From a virus, in IMG/VR virus record IMGVR_UViG_3300030107_002350, positions 1-46,649 of that record: DNA of 46,649 nt; one strand, 5' to 3'. Position 1 is the first letter of the stretch; each line of letters opens with the position of its first letter. Position numbers and translations under genes: made by a program. This document shows, one piece after another, positions 24,061 to 33,599 of this stretch. The notes beneath the pieces are model-generated. The model was given only the letters and a program-made list of their open reading frames with translations, had not been told where the DNA came from and made no database searches.

Positions 24061-25461
24061 TTAAGTAGTGCGACGACGACGATAGAATATCGGCAAGCAA
24101 TGGCGAGCATCACCGGGGATACCACCAAACACAGCTTGCGAGATGAACTTCAAGTAGTCACCGTACACGTTCAAGTCCTGCGTACCTGTATCAGACAGAG
24201 CAGTACCACTATTAGGAATCAAGAACTGATCCGTTAGAGTAACCTCACCGTTCCATTTCATAGAGTAGAACTTCTTGGCACTCATGTTCTTAGAGGCAAA
24301 CTCTTTCGGCGGCGGGCCAACAGCGATTGTCTTAAACGCATCTGCACCAACAAGGAACGCTACCTCGCAACTAGCTTTAGTATCACTACTGCCAGAACTA
24401 ATAGCAGTATAGTTGCTATTAGGAACTACCTTGCCAGTTGTTCCGTCAACAGTTTGCGGAGCCAGAAAACTGCCGTCATCTGTAAACCGTAAAGGATACG
24501 GGTCAAATTTAGCAGTAACTTTGCCGAACAGATCACCAGCAAAACCATCAGATATAAGACTGAGGTTAGCAGAACCTAAGCGAGCGTTACCGTCGTCACC
24601 GGCTTTGAGATCAGCATCCCACATCAAAGAAGACCAAGCTTCTGTAGAGCAAATAAGAACGTACTTACCCTTAATGAACTCAGAATTTTTTGGTGCGTTT
24701 TGAAGACGATCAAACGTAGGAGCCTGAACATCTTCCTGTAAGTGCAGCATAGCCTTGTAAATATCTTTCAAGGTTAAGTTGCCAGCAACATTTGTTGCGC
24801 CGTGTGCGAACTGGTCACGATAAGACTCACCGCCACTATTAGTAACTGTAGCAGAGCCACCGTGAGAAGTTGTAGTTCCAATACCGTCAGCGGCGTTGTC
24901 TACAAGGCGAACATCATCACCAGTAAATGCACGCTTTTCGTGATTTGAGGCGAGCGTTAAACCAGAGCTAAGACCTCTGTTACAAACATAAACGTCCGGT
25001 GTCTGGTAATACATCAACGTACGAGTGAAGATGTTGTTAGCCAAAGCAATTTGACGAACAATATCCTTATGCGCGTACTGAAGTTGATCCCGCCAGAAAG
25101 ACTCAAAGTTACTCAAGAAACGGAAACGATGACTCTCAAAGCGATGCGCTCCAAGCTTTGCAGTTTCGTAACGCTCACCAACTTTGAACTGATCTTTCGC
25201 AGGGAAAGCATCAAGAGTATTAGGAGCGAAGGTTATCCTTTCCACAGGGCTAGGCGTTGCGGTCAGGCCATTAAGGGTATCACCCATGTTAGGTTGCCAC
25301 TTAATAGAACCAAAAAGGCTATCGTAGGTATTCCACTTAGGGAACTGGGCAACTTCGTTACGTGCGAGATAGAAAGAAAGCTTTCTAAACTCAGGCTGAT
25401 ATGGTGTAGCTGTTGCGTTAGACGCATGAATCACACTATCAGCAGCGACTGAACTAGGCAT
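24061..25461 (-). CDS. Major capsid protein
   Basis: A 466-residue protein between the acidic scaffold-like gene and a decoration-like gene, the usual site of the coat protein. Sequence features are typical of large-family podoviral coat proteins: an N-terminal arm (PYQPEFRKLSFYLARNEVAQ), a helical spine (WRDQLQYAHKDIVRQIALA), and a C-terminal region ending in a basic RRRRTT tail. The ATG at 25461 is preceded by an AT-rich leader (AATATAATAAAACATT) without a Shine-Dalgarno and by two hairpins. A terminator-like hairpin follows the stop. This is the arrangement expected for the most abundant virion protein. Confidence 0.85.
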   Translation of the reverse strand: MPSSVAADSVIHASNATATPYQPEFRKLSFYLARNEVAQFPKWNTYDSLFGSIKWQPNMGDTLNGLTATPSPVERITFAPNTLDAFPAKDQFKVGERYETAKLGAHRFESHRFRFLSNFESFWRDQLQYAHKDIVRQIALANNIFTRTLMYYQTPDVYVCNRGLSSGLTLASNHEKRAFTGDDVRLVDNAADGIGTTTSHGGSATVTNSGGESYRDQFAHGATNVAGNLTLKDIYKAMLHLQEDVQAPTFDRLQNAPKNSEFIKGKYVLICSTEAWSSLMWDADLKAGDDGNARLGSANLSLISDGFAGDLFGKVTAKFDPYPLRFTDDGSFLAPQTVDGTTGKVVPNSNYTAISSGSSDTKASCEVAFLVGADAFKTIAVGPPPKEFASKNMSAKKFYSMKWNGEVTLTDQFLIPNSGTALSDTGTQDLNVYGDYLKFISQAVFGGIPGDARHCLPIFYRRRRTT

Positions 25462-25574
25462 AATGTTTTATTATATTACAAGTTGAGGAGTCCGTAGACT
25501 CCGGTTTTGTGAGAGTTCTAATACGCACTCTCTGCGTTGCGATGCCCTTCGCCTATAGTAGCAGTGGTATGCCC
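25462..25574 (-). promoter_or_regulatory. Capsid mRNA leader with two hairpins, no Shine-Dalgarno
   Basis: This gap between scaffold and capsid genes holds two inverted repeats: GGAGTC-CGTA-GACTCC (25487-25502) and GAGAGT-(10 nt)-ACTCTC (25511-25532). An A/T-only stretch of about 20 nt then runs up to the capsid ATG. No purine-rich ribosome-binding site is visible. The hairpins could be RNase processing or mRNA-stability elements, and the unstructured AT leader a standby site for ribosomes. No convincing promoter was found here. Confidence 0.5.
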
Positions 25575-26711
25575 TTACCCTAGTAGCTTTTCAAAGTCTG
25601 TCGTTGAAAACATTTCATCATCACCTACTGGCTCTGACTTCCTTGCTGACCTCGGTTCGACTCGTCGAGAATCTTTCTTGTTTGTCTCCGAGATGTCAAG
25701 CTGTTTTTTCAACTTTCCAAGCTCCGCAGACTGCAATTGCAAAGTGACGTAAAGGTTTGATGCTAAGTTAGTTACGGGATGACGTTTGAAATTTGATGGA
25801 ATTGCCTCGAAAAAACCTTCTTTAATCTGGCCTATCGTAGCAGGTTTTCCAGTCGGCGTTTCAATAGATGTGTTCAACTTCTCTGGATCTCCTTCCCACT
25901 CAAAGTATTTCTTCTGCTCATCTGCTAACATCGTATTAGCATTCTTGTAGATATCACTGTAGTTCTGCTGAATATGTGCAGCTTGTTGGCCAAACTGATT
26001 CATGAAGTTCTTGGCTTCTTGTAGTGCAGATTCAATGTCTATCTCGGAAGACTGTGTAGGCTGATAAGCCTGTTTACTTGCGACCATCTGACCGCTCTGG
26101 TCGTAGCCTTCTATGCCTTGCCAAGCTTCTCCATTACGTACGTTGATAAGCTGCTGTTTCCAATGATTAAACTCAGACTGAGCCTTAGAGTAGTTGGTAG
26201 CTGCTTCTCTGTATTCATGCGAGAGAGTGTATGCTTCGGGATGTTCGTGCATATTTTCTGGCATTTTAACTCCAGAATCTTGCTTATTAAGTTCGTCAAG
26301 CTGCGCTCTTGCCTCGGAAAGCTCCCGCTTATTCTTGGCGTACTTCTCAAAAGCCGCATTAGACATCTGCTTTAACAACGGCCTCTCAGACTCATCGAAG
26401 TCATCGTAATTACGTGGCTCTGCTTTTGTCTGCGCTGGCTCAACCGCTGCCTGTTCGTCATCTAAAAGCTCACCCTCCGGTAAGGGTTCGGCTTCGTCAT
26501 CGTCGTCGGCTGGGACATCCTGTGTCTCACCTTCGTCTTCTACAAGCTCCCCGTCAAAGATGTCGTCAAACAGGTCAAGCTGGTTCTCAGAAGATTCTAC
26601 TTCTTCCGTTGTCTCAGTTGGTTCTGTTTCGAGTTCTTCGACCGGCGTTGATGTTCCTGCCCGTTGATCTTGGACTGTTACCTTCTGCTCGAATAATGTT
26701 TCCTCGCTCAT
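25575..26711 (-). CDS. Scaffold protein
   Basis: A 378-residue, very acidic protein with low complexity in the first 110 residues (EELETEPTETTEEVESSENQ, DDDDEAEPLPEG) and helical, Gln/Lys-rich segments later. Its position directly before the capsid gene and after the portal region, and its charge, match capsid scaffolds, which organise coat subunits and then leave or are degraded. No protease gene was identified nearby. The first 98 bases overlap the end of the 104-aa gene in another frame. Confidence 0.75.
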   Translation of the reverse strand: MSEETLFEQKVTVQDQRAGTSTPVEELETEPTETTEEVESSENQLDLFDDIFDGELVEDEGETQDVPADDDDEAEPLPEGELLDDEQAAVEPAQTKAEPRNYDDFDESERPLLKQMSNAAFEKYAKNKRELSEARAQLDELNKQDSGVKMPENMHEHPEAYTLSHEYREAATNYSKAQSEFNHWKQQLINVRNGEAWQGIEGYDQSGQMVASKQAYQPTQSSEIDIESALQEAKNFMNQFGQQAAHIQQNYSDIYKNANTMLADEQKKYFEWEGDPEKLNTSIETPTGKPATIGQIKEGFFEAIPSNFKRHPVTNLASNLYVTLQLQSAELGKLKKQLDISETNKKDSRRVEPRSARKSEPVGDDEMFSTTDFEKLLG

Positions 26712-26928
26712 TTATTATACTGGTTATGTCGTCTACTGTTTTTAACTGTGCAGCCCTGTAACGTATTATAGAGTCTGGAGAGGCTGCGTCTACAGACTTA
26801 AATTTAATCTCGTTTAGTATTTGTTCTTTATATTCATCCAGTCGCTCAATCAAAAGTTTCGTACATACGGAATCACGCCATTGCAAAAACGCTAACTCAG
26901 CTTGCTGTTGGTTGTGGCTGCTGTCCAT
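26614..26928 (-). CDS. Small helical protein between portal and scaffold (104 aa)
   Basis: A 104-residue protein beginning MDSSHNQQQAELAFLQWRD; residues 15-75 are helical (LERLDEYKEQILNEIKF-like), and the C-terminus is basic and Asn/Arg-rich (RNINAGRRTRNRTN). It overlaps the portal gene by 32 nt and the scaffold gene by 98 nt. The basic tail may therefore be an overprinted extension on the scaffold frame. Small proteins at this site are common in podoviruses; none has a function I can name. Confidence 0.55.
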   Translation of the reverse strand: MDSSHNQQQAELAFLQWRDSVCTKLLIERLDEYKEQILNEIKFKSVDAASPDSIIRYRAAQLKTVDDITSIINERGNIIRAEGNSPRSTGRNINAGRRTRNRTN

Positions 26929-28582
26929 TTGGATTTAGTACCTGCTGTACCTGTTGCATTATCTGTTGCAGTTGCTGCTGATAAGGTTGCGCTTCCTCAC
27001 TTAACTGTCCGGTTTCTGGATCAGTAATTAAAGACTGAACAATTGTTTGAAGCTGCATGAGTAGCTGTGTCTTGGTGTTGTCATCTTGGATAGCTTGAAC
27101 GTAGGCTTGACCATCTTCGGGAAACAACATTGAGACGAAGCGTTTAAGAAAGAGGGAAGCCGCGCCTGTTTGCTGAACGACAGGCCATGCTTGCATCATC
27201 TTGTTTATCTTTTCCTGACGCTCTATTACGTCTGCGTCGCCTGCCGGTCTTATTGAGTATTCGTGGTCTGTGAAAAAATTTGGAGGTATTGAAGCCTGTA
27301 TGAGTCCTTCTATTGTTCTTGACCTGTATATGTTCCAACATTGCGTGTAAACTTTTTTAAGTGCTATGCTAAAGAGCGCAACCTGTGAAGCTGAAAGTGC
27401 TTGGGCTTCTGACGTTGCAGCTTGTACTTCTGTGGCTGTCTTTCGACTATCTTTACGGTTCATGGCCGCAAAGTTTACCTGAGAAGTCTCCTGCATATTC
27501 TGACCCAGTATCGTTTGGATTGCGCCCATGATAGATGAGTCAGGTGGACTAAGCTGAAATTGTTTTATGTTAGAATCAATAAGAGCATTTGGAGTAAAGA
27601 ACACGCTAGTTTGTACATTGGTGTTGTTTGGATCGTTGTTGTCCTTGGCGAAGTACAATCCAGAGGCTCTACGGTGCGCCGTAACAAACGACGATAAGAG
27701 TGATGTTGCCGATTCTTGTGCATACTCATCAAGTTCTGCTCGCCCTTTCATCAGCGAGATGGTCGTGTCCTCGTTAATGTTGTACGGGAATAAGACGTAA
27801 GGATACTGCGTTTCAAATAGTTCTTCACCCTGTTGACGCTTACCGAGGAACAAAGGGCGAGGCTTACGTACCCAATCATTACAACGATCTATACAAGCCC
27901 ACCCAACATAAACTACGTTGTTCTTTTTGAACAAAACCTTTTGAACTTCCATCAAGGAGTAGTTCTCAGCCAGCTCCTTAAAATCCAAATTGTTAACCTG
28001 CTCTTTATTAAAATCGTTGGTTTCAGCCATACGCTTTAACTGAAGGTCTGTGAAGTAGTGCCTGTGAACAATCATTTCACAAGCTTGTATGTCCCGCGCA
28101 TCTTCAGGCAAACCAAGATCTTCAAAGTTAACATCGTTAACAGCAAAGTGACCAGGTTTTGTTACGTCGAAAGAAACTTCTGCTACACCGTAGCCGTGGA
28201 GCTGCATGGAATCTATGATACGAAATATAGATGTTTGCCAACCGGTGTATCTTGCTTTGTCTGTAAAATCTTCTTCAAGTACAGTTGAGTCAAACGTAAC
28301 ATCGTTGAGACTCTTGAAGATAGCCACACGCCTTGAAGAACTTATATAAGACACGTAACGTGCCTGTTCACGTCGTATGTTCATGTCCACAAGGTGCAAC
28401 GGTATGTACAACTCATCTGGAGCTAAATGGCCACTACGCTGCTCTGCATCTATATCTATTGTAGGATGACGCAGGAGTCTGTGTTCGTCCGCTTTTGTAG
28501 CTTGTGTTTGAAGATGGCTGTTTAGGCGATGTATTTCTTTCGCCGCATCATCATACTTTATGTAGTCATAATCAGTCTTCAT
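26897..28582 (-). CDS. Portal protein
   Basis: A 561-residue protein following the large terminase by a 4-nt overlap, the canonical order. The N-terminal helix is charged. A middle region (YPYVLFPYNINEDTTISLMK, then GRAELDEYAQESATSLLSSF) matches the wing/stem of podoviral portals. The extreme C-terminus is Gln-rich (YQQQLQQIMQQVQQVLNPNG), like many portal tails. It should form the dodecameric channel for DNA entry and the docking site of the tail adaptor. Confidence 0.82.
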   Translation of the reverse strand: MKTDYDYIKYDDAAKEIHRLNSHLQTQATKADEHRLLRHPTIDIDAEQRSGHLAPDELYIPLHLVDMNIRREQARYVSYISSSRRVAIFKSLNDVTFDSTVLEEDFTDKARYTGWQTSIFRIIDSMQLHGYGVAEVSFDVTKPGHFAVNDVNFEDLGLPEDARDIQACEMIVHRHYFTDLQLKRMAETNDFNKEQVNNLDFKELAENYSLMEVQKVLFKKNNVVYVGWACIDRCNDWVRKPRPLFLGKRQQGEELFETQYPYVLFPYNINEDTTISLMKGRAELDEYAQESATSLLSSFVTAHRRASGLYFAKDNNDPNNTNVQTSVFFTPNALIDSNIKQFQLSPPDSSIMGAIQTILGQNMQETSQVNFAAMNRKDSRKTATEVQAATSEAQALSASQVALFSIALKKVYTQCWNIYRSRTIEGLIQASIPPNFFTDHEYSIRPAGDADVIERQEKINKMMQAWPVVQQTGAASLFLKRFVSMLFPEDGQAYVQAIQDDNTKTQLLMQLQTIVQSLITDPETGQLSEEAQPYQQQLQQIMQQVQQVLNPNGQQPQPTAS

Positions 28583-30108
28583 TCTTGTAATGCCCTAATC
28601 TCTTCGAGTAAAAATTCTTGAGCGACAGGATCACGCTTAGGCAATAAATGCTTAATACGATTGTTATGCCTAGCTTGATTTAAGGTAAAAACCTTACGCT
28701 CAGTCTTCGGTTCGCACTTGTTAAGTTTGTACTTGACACGCTTACCTCTGGTTTTTGTAGGGTAGTAGTCACAGAAAGCAAGCACAAAAGCATCGGCTTG
28801 GTCAGGAGACTTACGCCCTTTCGACTTCGCTACCTTCTTACTTTCTAGCTGTAGCTTGTTTTGAGGCGTTACCATGTAGTATCGAGAGGCAAGCTGTTTA
28901 CGTAATGTGCTGTACTTGGGTATGATTATCTCCTTGTTTTCGATAAGTTTAGCTACGTTAAACCATGTTTCTGCGCCGCGATTTAAGTAGGCTAACTCAT
29001 TACGAGGTTTTGCTTGGTTAAGGACGTACTTGACAGGCCAGTTGTTTGCTTTTAATGTATCAAGTATTGGTTTACCTAGACCACCAGCATCTCCGTATAT
29101 TACGGCATCTGCGTTATCTAAGCTGTATTTGTAGAAAAGTTTTTCAAGATGCTCAATTAAAACAACTGTATCTGTGAACTTAAATGACTCAAGTGCAATG
29201 AGTTGATTACCATTACGTACCGCAAGAACCTGTTCGTCACCACCTGCTGAAAGGTCAAGACCTGCTGTGTTTTGCTCGGCTGCCTTGTGATCTATCTCAA
29301 CCTCATCGAGTTCCACAAGTTGCTGAAAGTTTATCACCACCTGTTCTTCTAAACCGCCAAAGTCAGCTAGAATCATTGAACGGTAGAGGGTGGAGTTTTC
29401 TCCGTAAGCGTTCTTTACGTCATCTATGTAGTCTTGACTAAGATGCGGGCAGTCAAAAGCCGTTACGTGATATTGTTTCCATACGTTACCCACACAGGCA
29501 TTGTAGAAGTGACCGTCAGGTATTCCCGGCGAACTAACATCGACACGTTTAGTAAAGCCAGTACAGCGAGCTAAAGCTGTAAAGATGTCGTCAGAGATAG
29601 ACTTGGCTTCTGAAACGAAAATTCCAAACTGACCATTAGCCACCGCTGGATGCCAACCCTCAGCTCTACCGGGTTCATCTGTAGCAAACAACTCTATCGT
29701 GGAGCCATTTAACAAGTTAGTGTAATGTCTGTAGTTCAGCTTCCATATCTGCTTCTCAAACAATCTGTTTATTCCATTAAGTAACTGCTGTATATACCTG
29801 TCTGTCTGACGATCCAACTGATTACCAGATGCAGAAGTTATGATACAAAGCGAGTCGTCATAAACTGTACCTAACCATACGGCGCAAGGGGCTATTATAT
29901 ATTTGTCCTTACCCGAACCGTTAGCTGCACGAACAACTGAACGAAACGGGTCTTGGTCAGTAGATGGGTTAGCAAAGTCAGTCATTATCTGAGCTTGCCA
30001 CTTGTGCAGTTTCATCTGACCGTTAAGAATCTCATCGTCTACAAATGTGACGAGTTCTAGGGGCGAGTTAAACTTTAGGCTACGTTCTTGTTTAGTAGCT
30101 ATCGACAT
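28579..30108 (-). CDS. Large terminase subunit
   Basis: A 509-residue packaging motor. Walker A is AANGSGKD (61-68). A hydrophobic strand FGIFVSEA (161-168) occupies the Walker B position with Ser in place of the usual Asp before the catalytic Glu. The nuclease domain shows AGLDLSAGGDE (Asp285), VIYGDAGG (Asp340) and SPDQADAF (Asp436, Asp439), the expected metal-binding acids. The start overlaps the small terminase end by 17 nt. The C-terminus is lysine-rich. It cuts and pumps genome DNA into the prohead. Confidence 0.9.
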   Translation of the reverse strand: MSIATKQERSLKFNSPLELVTFVDDEILNGQMKLHKWQAQIMTDFANPSTDQDPFRSVVRAANGSGKDKYIIAPCAVWLGTVYDDSLCIITSASGNQLDRQTDRYIQQLLNGINRLFEKQIWKLNYRHYTNLLNGSTIELFATDEPGRAEGWHPAVANGQFGIFVSEAKSISDDIFTALARCTGFTKRVDVSSPGIPDGHFYNACVGNVWKQYHVTAFDCPHLSQDYIDDVKNAYGENSTLYRSMILADFGGLEEQVVINFQQLVELDEVEIDHKAAEQNTAGLDLSAGGDEQVLAVRNGNQLIALESFKFTDTVVLIEHLEKLFYKYSLDNADAVIYGDAGGLGKPILDTLKANNWPVKYVLNQAKPRNELAYLNRGAETWFNVAKLIENKEIIIPKYSTLRKQLASRYYMVTPQNKLQLESKKVAKSKGRKSPDQADAFVLAFCDYYPTKTRGKRVKYKLNKCEPKTERKVFTLNQARHNNRIKHLLPKRDPVAQEFLLEEIRALQE

Positions 30109-30523
30109 CTACGAAATTTTCTTCTACACGTTTTTGAGCAGTTTCCAGTCGGAGGTTAATATCGTTTATATTGAACGAGATTCCTTTAGTGTTCTTCTCG
30201 CTTTTTTGGTCTCCGAGCCACTTAAAGATGTCTTTCTTGACAGCTTCGTTTTCTCCGTACTCCAACAGCTCACGGGCAGTTTGGAAAGCCAAGGGTAATA
30301 GTTTGTCTACCTCTTCATTGAAGTTAAACTCTGGTTCTTCAGCGTTGTAGTCTAGGTCTTCCTCGTTTTTTGAGGTAGCTTTTTCAAGCTGGTACTTAAA
30401 GAGATTGTCAAAGGTTACTTTGAACGCTGTGTGTTCTTTACTCTGACCAAGTAACTCTCCAATTTTTGACGGGCTAAGTCCCTGCCTTGCGAGGGCAATA
30501 GCCTGTAAATCTTGGTTTTTCAT
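30092..30523 (-). CDS. Small terminase subunit
   Basis: A 143-residue protein. Residues about 5-27 form a helix-turn-helix (LQAIALARQGLSPSKIGELL), followed by an acidic middle (NEEDLDYNAEEPEFNFNEEV) and a helical C-terminus. Its place directly before the large terminase, with a 17-nt overlap, and its HTH support assignment as the DNA-recognising small terminase. It would bind the packaging start site, which is not located here. Confidence 0.75.
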   Translation of the reverse strand: MKNQDLQAIALARQGLSPSKIGELLGQSKEHTAFKVTFDNLFKYQLEKATSKNEEDLDYNAEEPEFNFNEEVDKLLPLAFQTARELLEYGENEAVKKDIFKWLGDQKSEKNTKGISFNINDINLRLETAQKRVEENFVDVDSY

Positions 30524-30530
30524 TTAGTAA

Positions 30531-33500
30531 TTAACTTTGTGCGGCTTCTCGCCGTTGCTTGGCAAGTTCTAGCAGGAACTCTCTAAAGTCTTCGCTCCCT
30601 GTCCAATCAATTCCATCTGTACCTGCTATTATATCCAGCATACCAGCGTTCAAGCCTAAGTCTGATATAACTTTTTTAGCATCGGCCATTCGTTGTGACG
30701 TTATCGTGCTGTCAAAAGACATAGCGTTGTTGTGGAACTTAACCTTTACACCATTTTCCAGTAGGGTTTTGACTATACCGTATCTCATATCGCCTACTTC
30801 ATCGTCTTCGTTTTTGCTGCGGTAGAGTAGCTTTCTGGATACTTCCATCGGGTCTTCTTTCAAATCCTTAGATGTGAAGTTTAGCTTACCTGTTATCTTT
30901 TGTCCGATTTCGGAAAACACCGAACCAACTGCTTTTGCACCTTGGCCGAGTAAGTGGAAAGCTCCGTTGAGTACGTCTTGTATTGGGTTTCCTGAGTAGT
31001 CTGCGTTAGCCTCGAACATACCCTGAGCTGCGTTTTTAATGTCACTAAGGAGTGCGTTGGCTGTCATTCCGATAGCTGCTGGTGGGTTTGTGAGTAGGGC
31101 AAAAATTCCCATAGGTTGAAGATCTCCATATTCTTGGGTTTCTGTTAAGTTGTTCCACTTTCTACCCCAAGCTTCGTCCTTGCTTGTTTCCCATGTTTGA
31201 CCGAGTTCTTTTCTTAGTTTGTTTAGATTTTTCGCAAATTCTTTTAGCTGGTCTTTTGTGCCCTTCAGGCCAGATGCTTGTAAGGATTCCTCGCTAATCG
31301 TCTTACTTGGGTCTCCAGCAAGGTCAAATATGTTGTTAATCATACCACCTAGCTCGTTGAACCCATCTAAAGCTTTGTTGCCGTAGCCTACGATTTTACC
31401 TGTCTCGTCTTTCTTCTCGTAGTTAAGATTACTAAACCCAATGTCCGGTCTTAATGACTGGTTTCCATCTACCCAGTTATCAAAGTCTTCGACCGTTCTG
31501 AAAGTAACTGTCTTCCCGTCACTAACACCATTAGGGTGTAGGCTGTCAAGTACGGGAGTTATGCTGCCTTTTGATACCTCCATAGTTTCTTGCGCCGAGA
31601 ATCCTGCGAAACCATCTTCTAGGCCACCGGGAACTCCTTCTGATATTGTAGATGTTCCGGTTGTTCCCGTGCTGCCGCCCATTGTACTGCCGGGTGTTCC
31701 TGTGGGCAGAGGTGCGTTTTGCTTGAAGTCGTAACCTGCACGATTAGACCACCATGAGAGTGGCTGTTGTGTTATTTCTCCAGTCTCTCTGTTTACCTGT
31801 GGGCCAGATGTGTAAGGTGTTTGAGATATTATAGGCTGTCCCTGAGATGCGCCAGACGTAGACCAGCGCGTTTCTGCATAACCTTGTGGGCCTGTGTACA
31901 GCCAACCACGACCCGGTGCTGGTTCTTGAGCCTGAACTTGTTGATTTCTGTTTGGGGTTACCTGTTGTTCTGGCAAGTCTGGTACAGCTAAGTTTGGATT
32001 CTGTGCAAATGTTTCTGTTGTTTCTGTTGTTGCAGGTAGCGAGTCTGGAGTTTCCGTTACTATCTGTGCATCAGTTATCTCGCCGGTAAATGGTTGTTCT
32101 TGTACTTGGGTTATATCTGGCCCTGCATTTACGTCTATTCCCTCTGGTATAACAATTGTGTCTTGCGTTAAGGTCGCTGATGGGTCAATAGTTTTAGCTA
32201 GGATTTCTGGATTAGCCTGTACTATTGCGGGATCTAGCGGGGGTTTGCCGGGTTCTGTCACAGGGCCGCGTATGTAGCCATGAGGGCCAGAAGCGTGTCC
32301 CGGTACGTTTTTAACCATGTCACCCTCTTGATCTTTAAAAATCATTGGGTTAGAGCCGGGAGGTGGAAAGTTTATCTCGCCAGCGTCCATAGTTTCTGGT
32401 TCTACCGGAATAGGCACGGAGTCTAACTGTATAGGTTCTTGTACAGGAAGCGGGTCTTCTGCTACGGTTATTGGCTGTTCTGTTATGGTGGGGGTTGGTT
32501 GTTGTCTAGGGTCTATTGGGGGCAAGGCTACTTCGTACGGGTTTATTTCTGGTTGTAACTGAGTGGTTATTTCCGGTGCAGTTTGTATTGGTGGCTGTGC
32601 TAGAGGGTTTTGTGCAATAACGGGGGCAGTTTGTACTGGTGGTGCTTGGTCTATGATATCTTGTACTTGCTGTGCCTGTGGGCTTTCTGCCCATTGGGGT
32701 ACGTCAGACTCAGGCACAACTATGCTTTTAGGTTCTGCGGTGGTTACCTCTGGTACTATGTCGTCTAGGATGGTTGTTACCTCGTCAGGGACTATTGGTT
32801 GTTCTGTTGCAGGGGTAGGTTGTTGTATTTGTATGGGTTCTGCGATGGCTGTTTCTGTGAGGGTTGGTGGAGAGAAAGTTTCTTGAGCGACAACCGGAGG
32901 ACTTATTGGGGATAGTGTCGGGGGTAACTCTGGTGTTATTGTTCCTACAGGGTCTGCTTGGGGTCTAATTATTTGAGTTCCTATTGGCCCTTGGTCTATT
33001 GGCAGAGGCATGGGAGCCTCAATGTAGACGGGTTGAGGCTGTTGTATGTCAACTGGTTCTGCTGTTGTATCTACGCCTACGTTAGGGCCGGGTACAGGTA
33101 AAGGTTGCTGTGGAGTTATTAGGTTCGGTTGTACGGAAGAAACGGGGGGTAGTAAATTGGGCTGCTGGGGCGCAGTTAGGTTTGGCGTTATTGGGGAAGC
33201 TGGTGGTGTAGTTCTTGGGTCAGGTAAAGCTATGTCGCCTTCTCCAGTTTCTCGTCGAAATCTTGGGTCTACCGTAGGGGGTTGATTTTCTGGCATCCAT
33301 ACTCTGTCTGGAGATGGGCCGTAGTTTTCTGGTCTTGGAGCTGGAGTACCCATGCGCCTCCTTGGCATAGGCTCTGCTATGATAGCGTTGGGCGCAGGAG
33401 CAGGAACAGGTTCTACAGCAACAGGAGGCGGAAATATGGGCTGCGAAATCGTAGGCTGGTAGTAGTCGTTGTATACTGTAGGCCCGGTGTCTATTCCGGT

Positions 33501-33599
33501 AGCAGGAGCTATCGGAGGTACAAACTGCGGAGATACCCGCCTCACAGGTCTAATCGCCTGTTGCTGGTTAACTTGTGGTTTCGCTATTGTCCTCGCCAT
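30531..33599 (-). CDS. Pro/Gln-rich large structural protein (1022 aa)
   Basis: First annotated gene of the virion operon. Residues 1-560 are low complexity, rich in Pro, Gln, Ile, Thr and Val (such as PPTLSPISPPVVAQETFSPP). Residues about 560-650 are Gly/Thr-rich. The C-terminal 370 residues are a normal globular, helical sequence (for example GFNELGGMINNIFDLAGDPS) with no motif I know. The long disordered N-terminal tether would suit a minor virion protein, or a fibre or scaffold-associated protein. Placement before the terminase is unusual for a structural gene. No lysozyme or peptidase motif is visible in the C-terminal part. Confidence 0.6.
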   Translation of the reverse strand: MARTIAKPQVNQQQAIRPVRRVSPQFVPPIAPATGIDTGPTVYNDYYQPTISQPIFPPPVAVEPVPAPAPNAIIAEPMPRRRMGTPAPRPENYGPSPDRVWMPENQPPTVDPRFRRETGEGDIALPDPRTTPPASPITPNLTAPQQPNLLPPVSSVQPNLITPQQPLPVPGPNVGVDTTAEPVDIQQPQPVYIEAPMPLPIDQGPIGTQIIRPQADPVGTITPELPPTLSPISPPVVAQETFSPPTLTETAIAEPIQIQQPTPATEQPIVPDEVTTILDDIVPEVTTAEPKSIVVPESDVPQWAESPQAQQVQDIIDQAPPVQTAPVIAQNPLAQPPIQTAPEITTQLQPEINPYEVALPPIDPRQQPTPTITEQPITVAEDPLPVQEPIQLDSVPIPVEPETMDAGEINFPPPGSNPMIFKDQEGDMVKNVPGHASGPHGYIRGPVTEPGKPPLDPAIVQANPEILAKTIDPSATLTQDTIVIPEGIDVNAGPDITQVQEQPFTGEITDAQIVTETPDSLPATTETTETFAQNPNLAVPDLPEQQVTPNRNQQVQAQEPAPGRGWLYTGPQGYAETRWSTSGASQGQPIISQTPYTSGPQVNRETGEITQQPLSWWSNRAGYDFKQNAPLPTGTPGSTMGGSTGTTGTSTISEGVPGGLEDGFAGFSAQETMEVSKGSITPVLDSLHPNGVSDGKTVTFRTVEDFDNWVDGNQSLRPDIGFSNLNYEKKDETGKIVGYGNKALDGFNELGGMINNIFDLAGDPSKTISEESLQASGLKGTKDQLKEFAKNLNKLRKELGQTWETSKDEAWGRKWNNLTETQEYGDLQPMGIFALLTNPPAAIGMTANALLSDIKNAAQGMFEANADYSGNPIQDVLNGAFHLLGQGAKAVGSVFSEIGQKITGKLNFTSKDLKEDPMEVSRKLLYRSKNEDDEVGDMRYGIVKTLLENGVKVKFHNNAMSFDSTITSQRMADAKKVISDLGLNAGMLDIIAGTDGIDWTGSEDFREFLLELAKQRREAAQS

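Noticed and set aside
25548-25570. Sigma-54-type promoter before the capsid gene (minus strand GGGCATACCACTGCT)
   Set aside because: Spacing can be forced but the CAC and TT positions do not match; it lies at the scaffold gene end with several mismatches.
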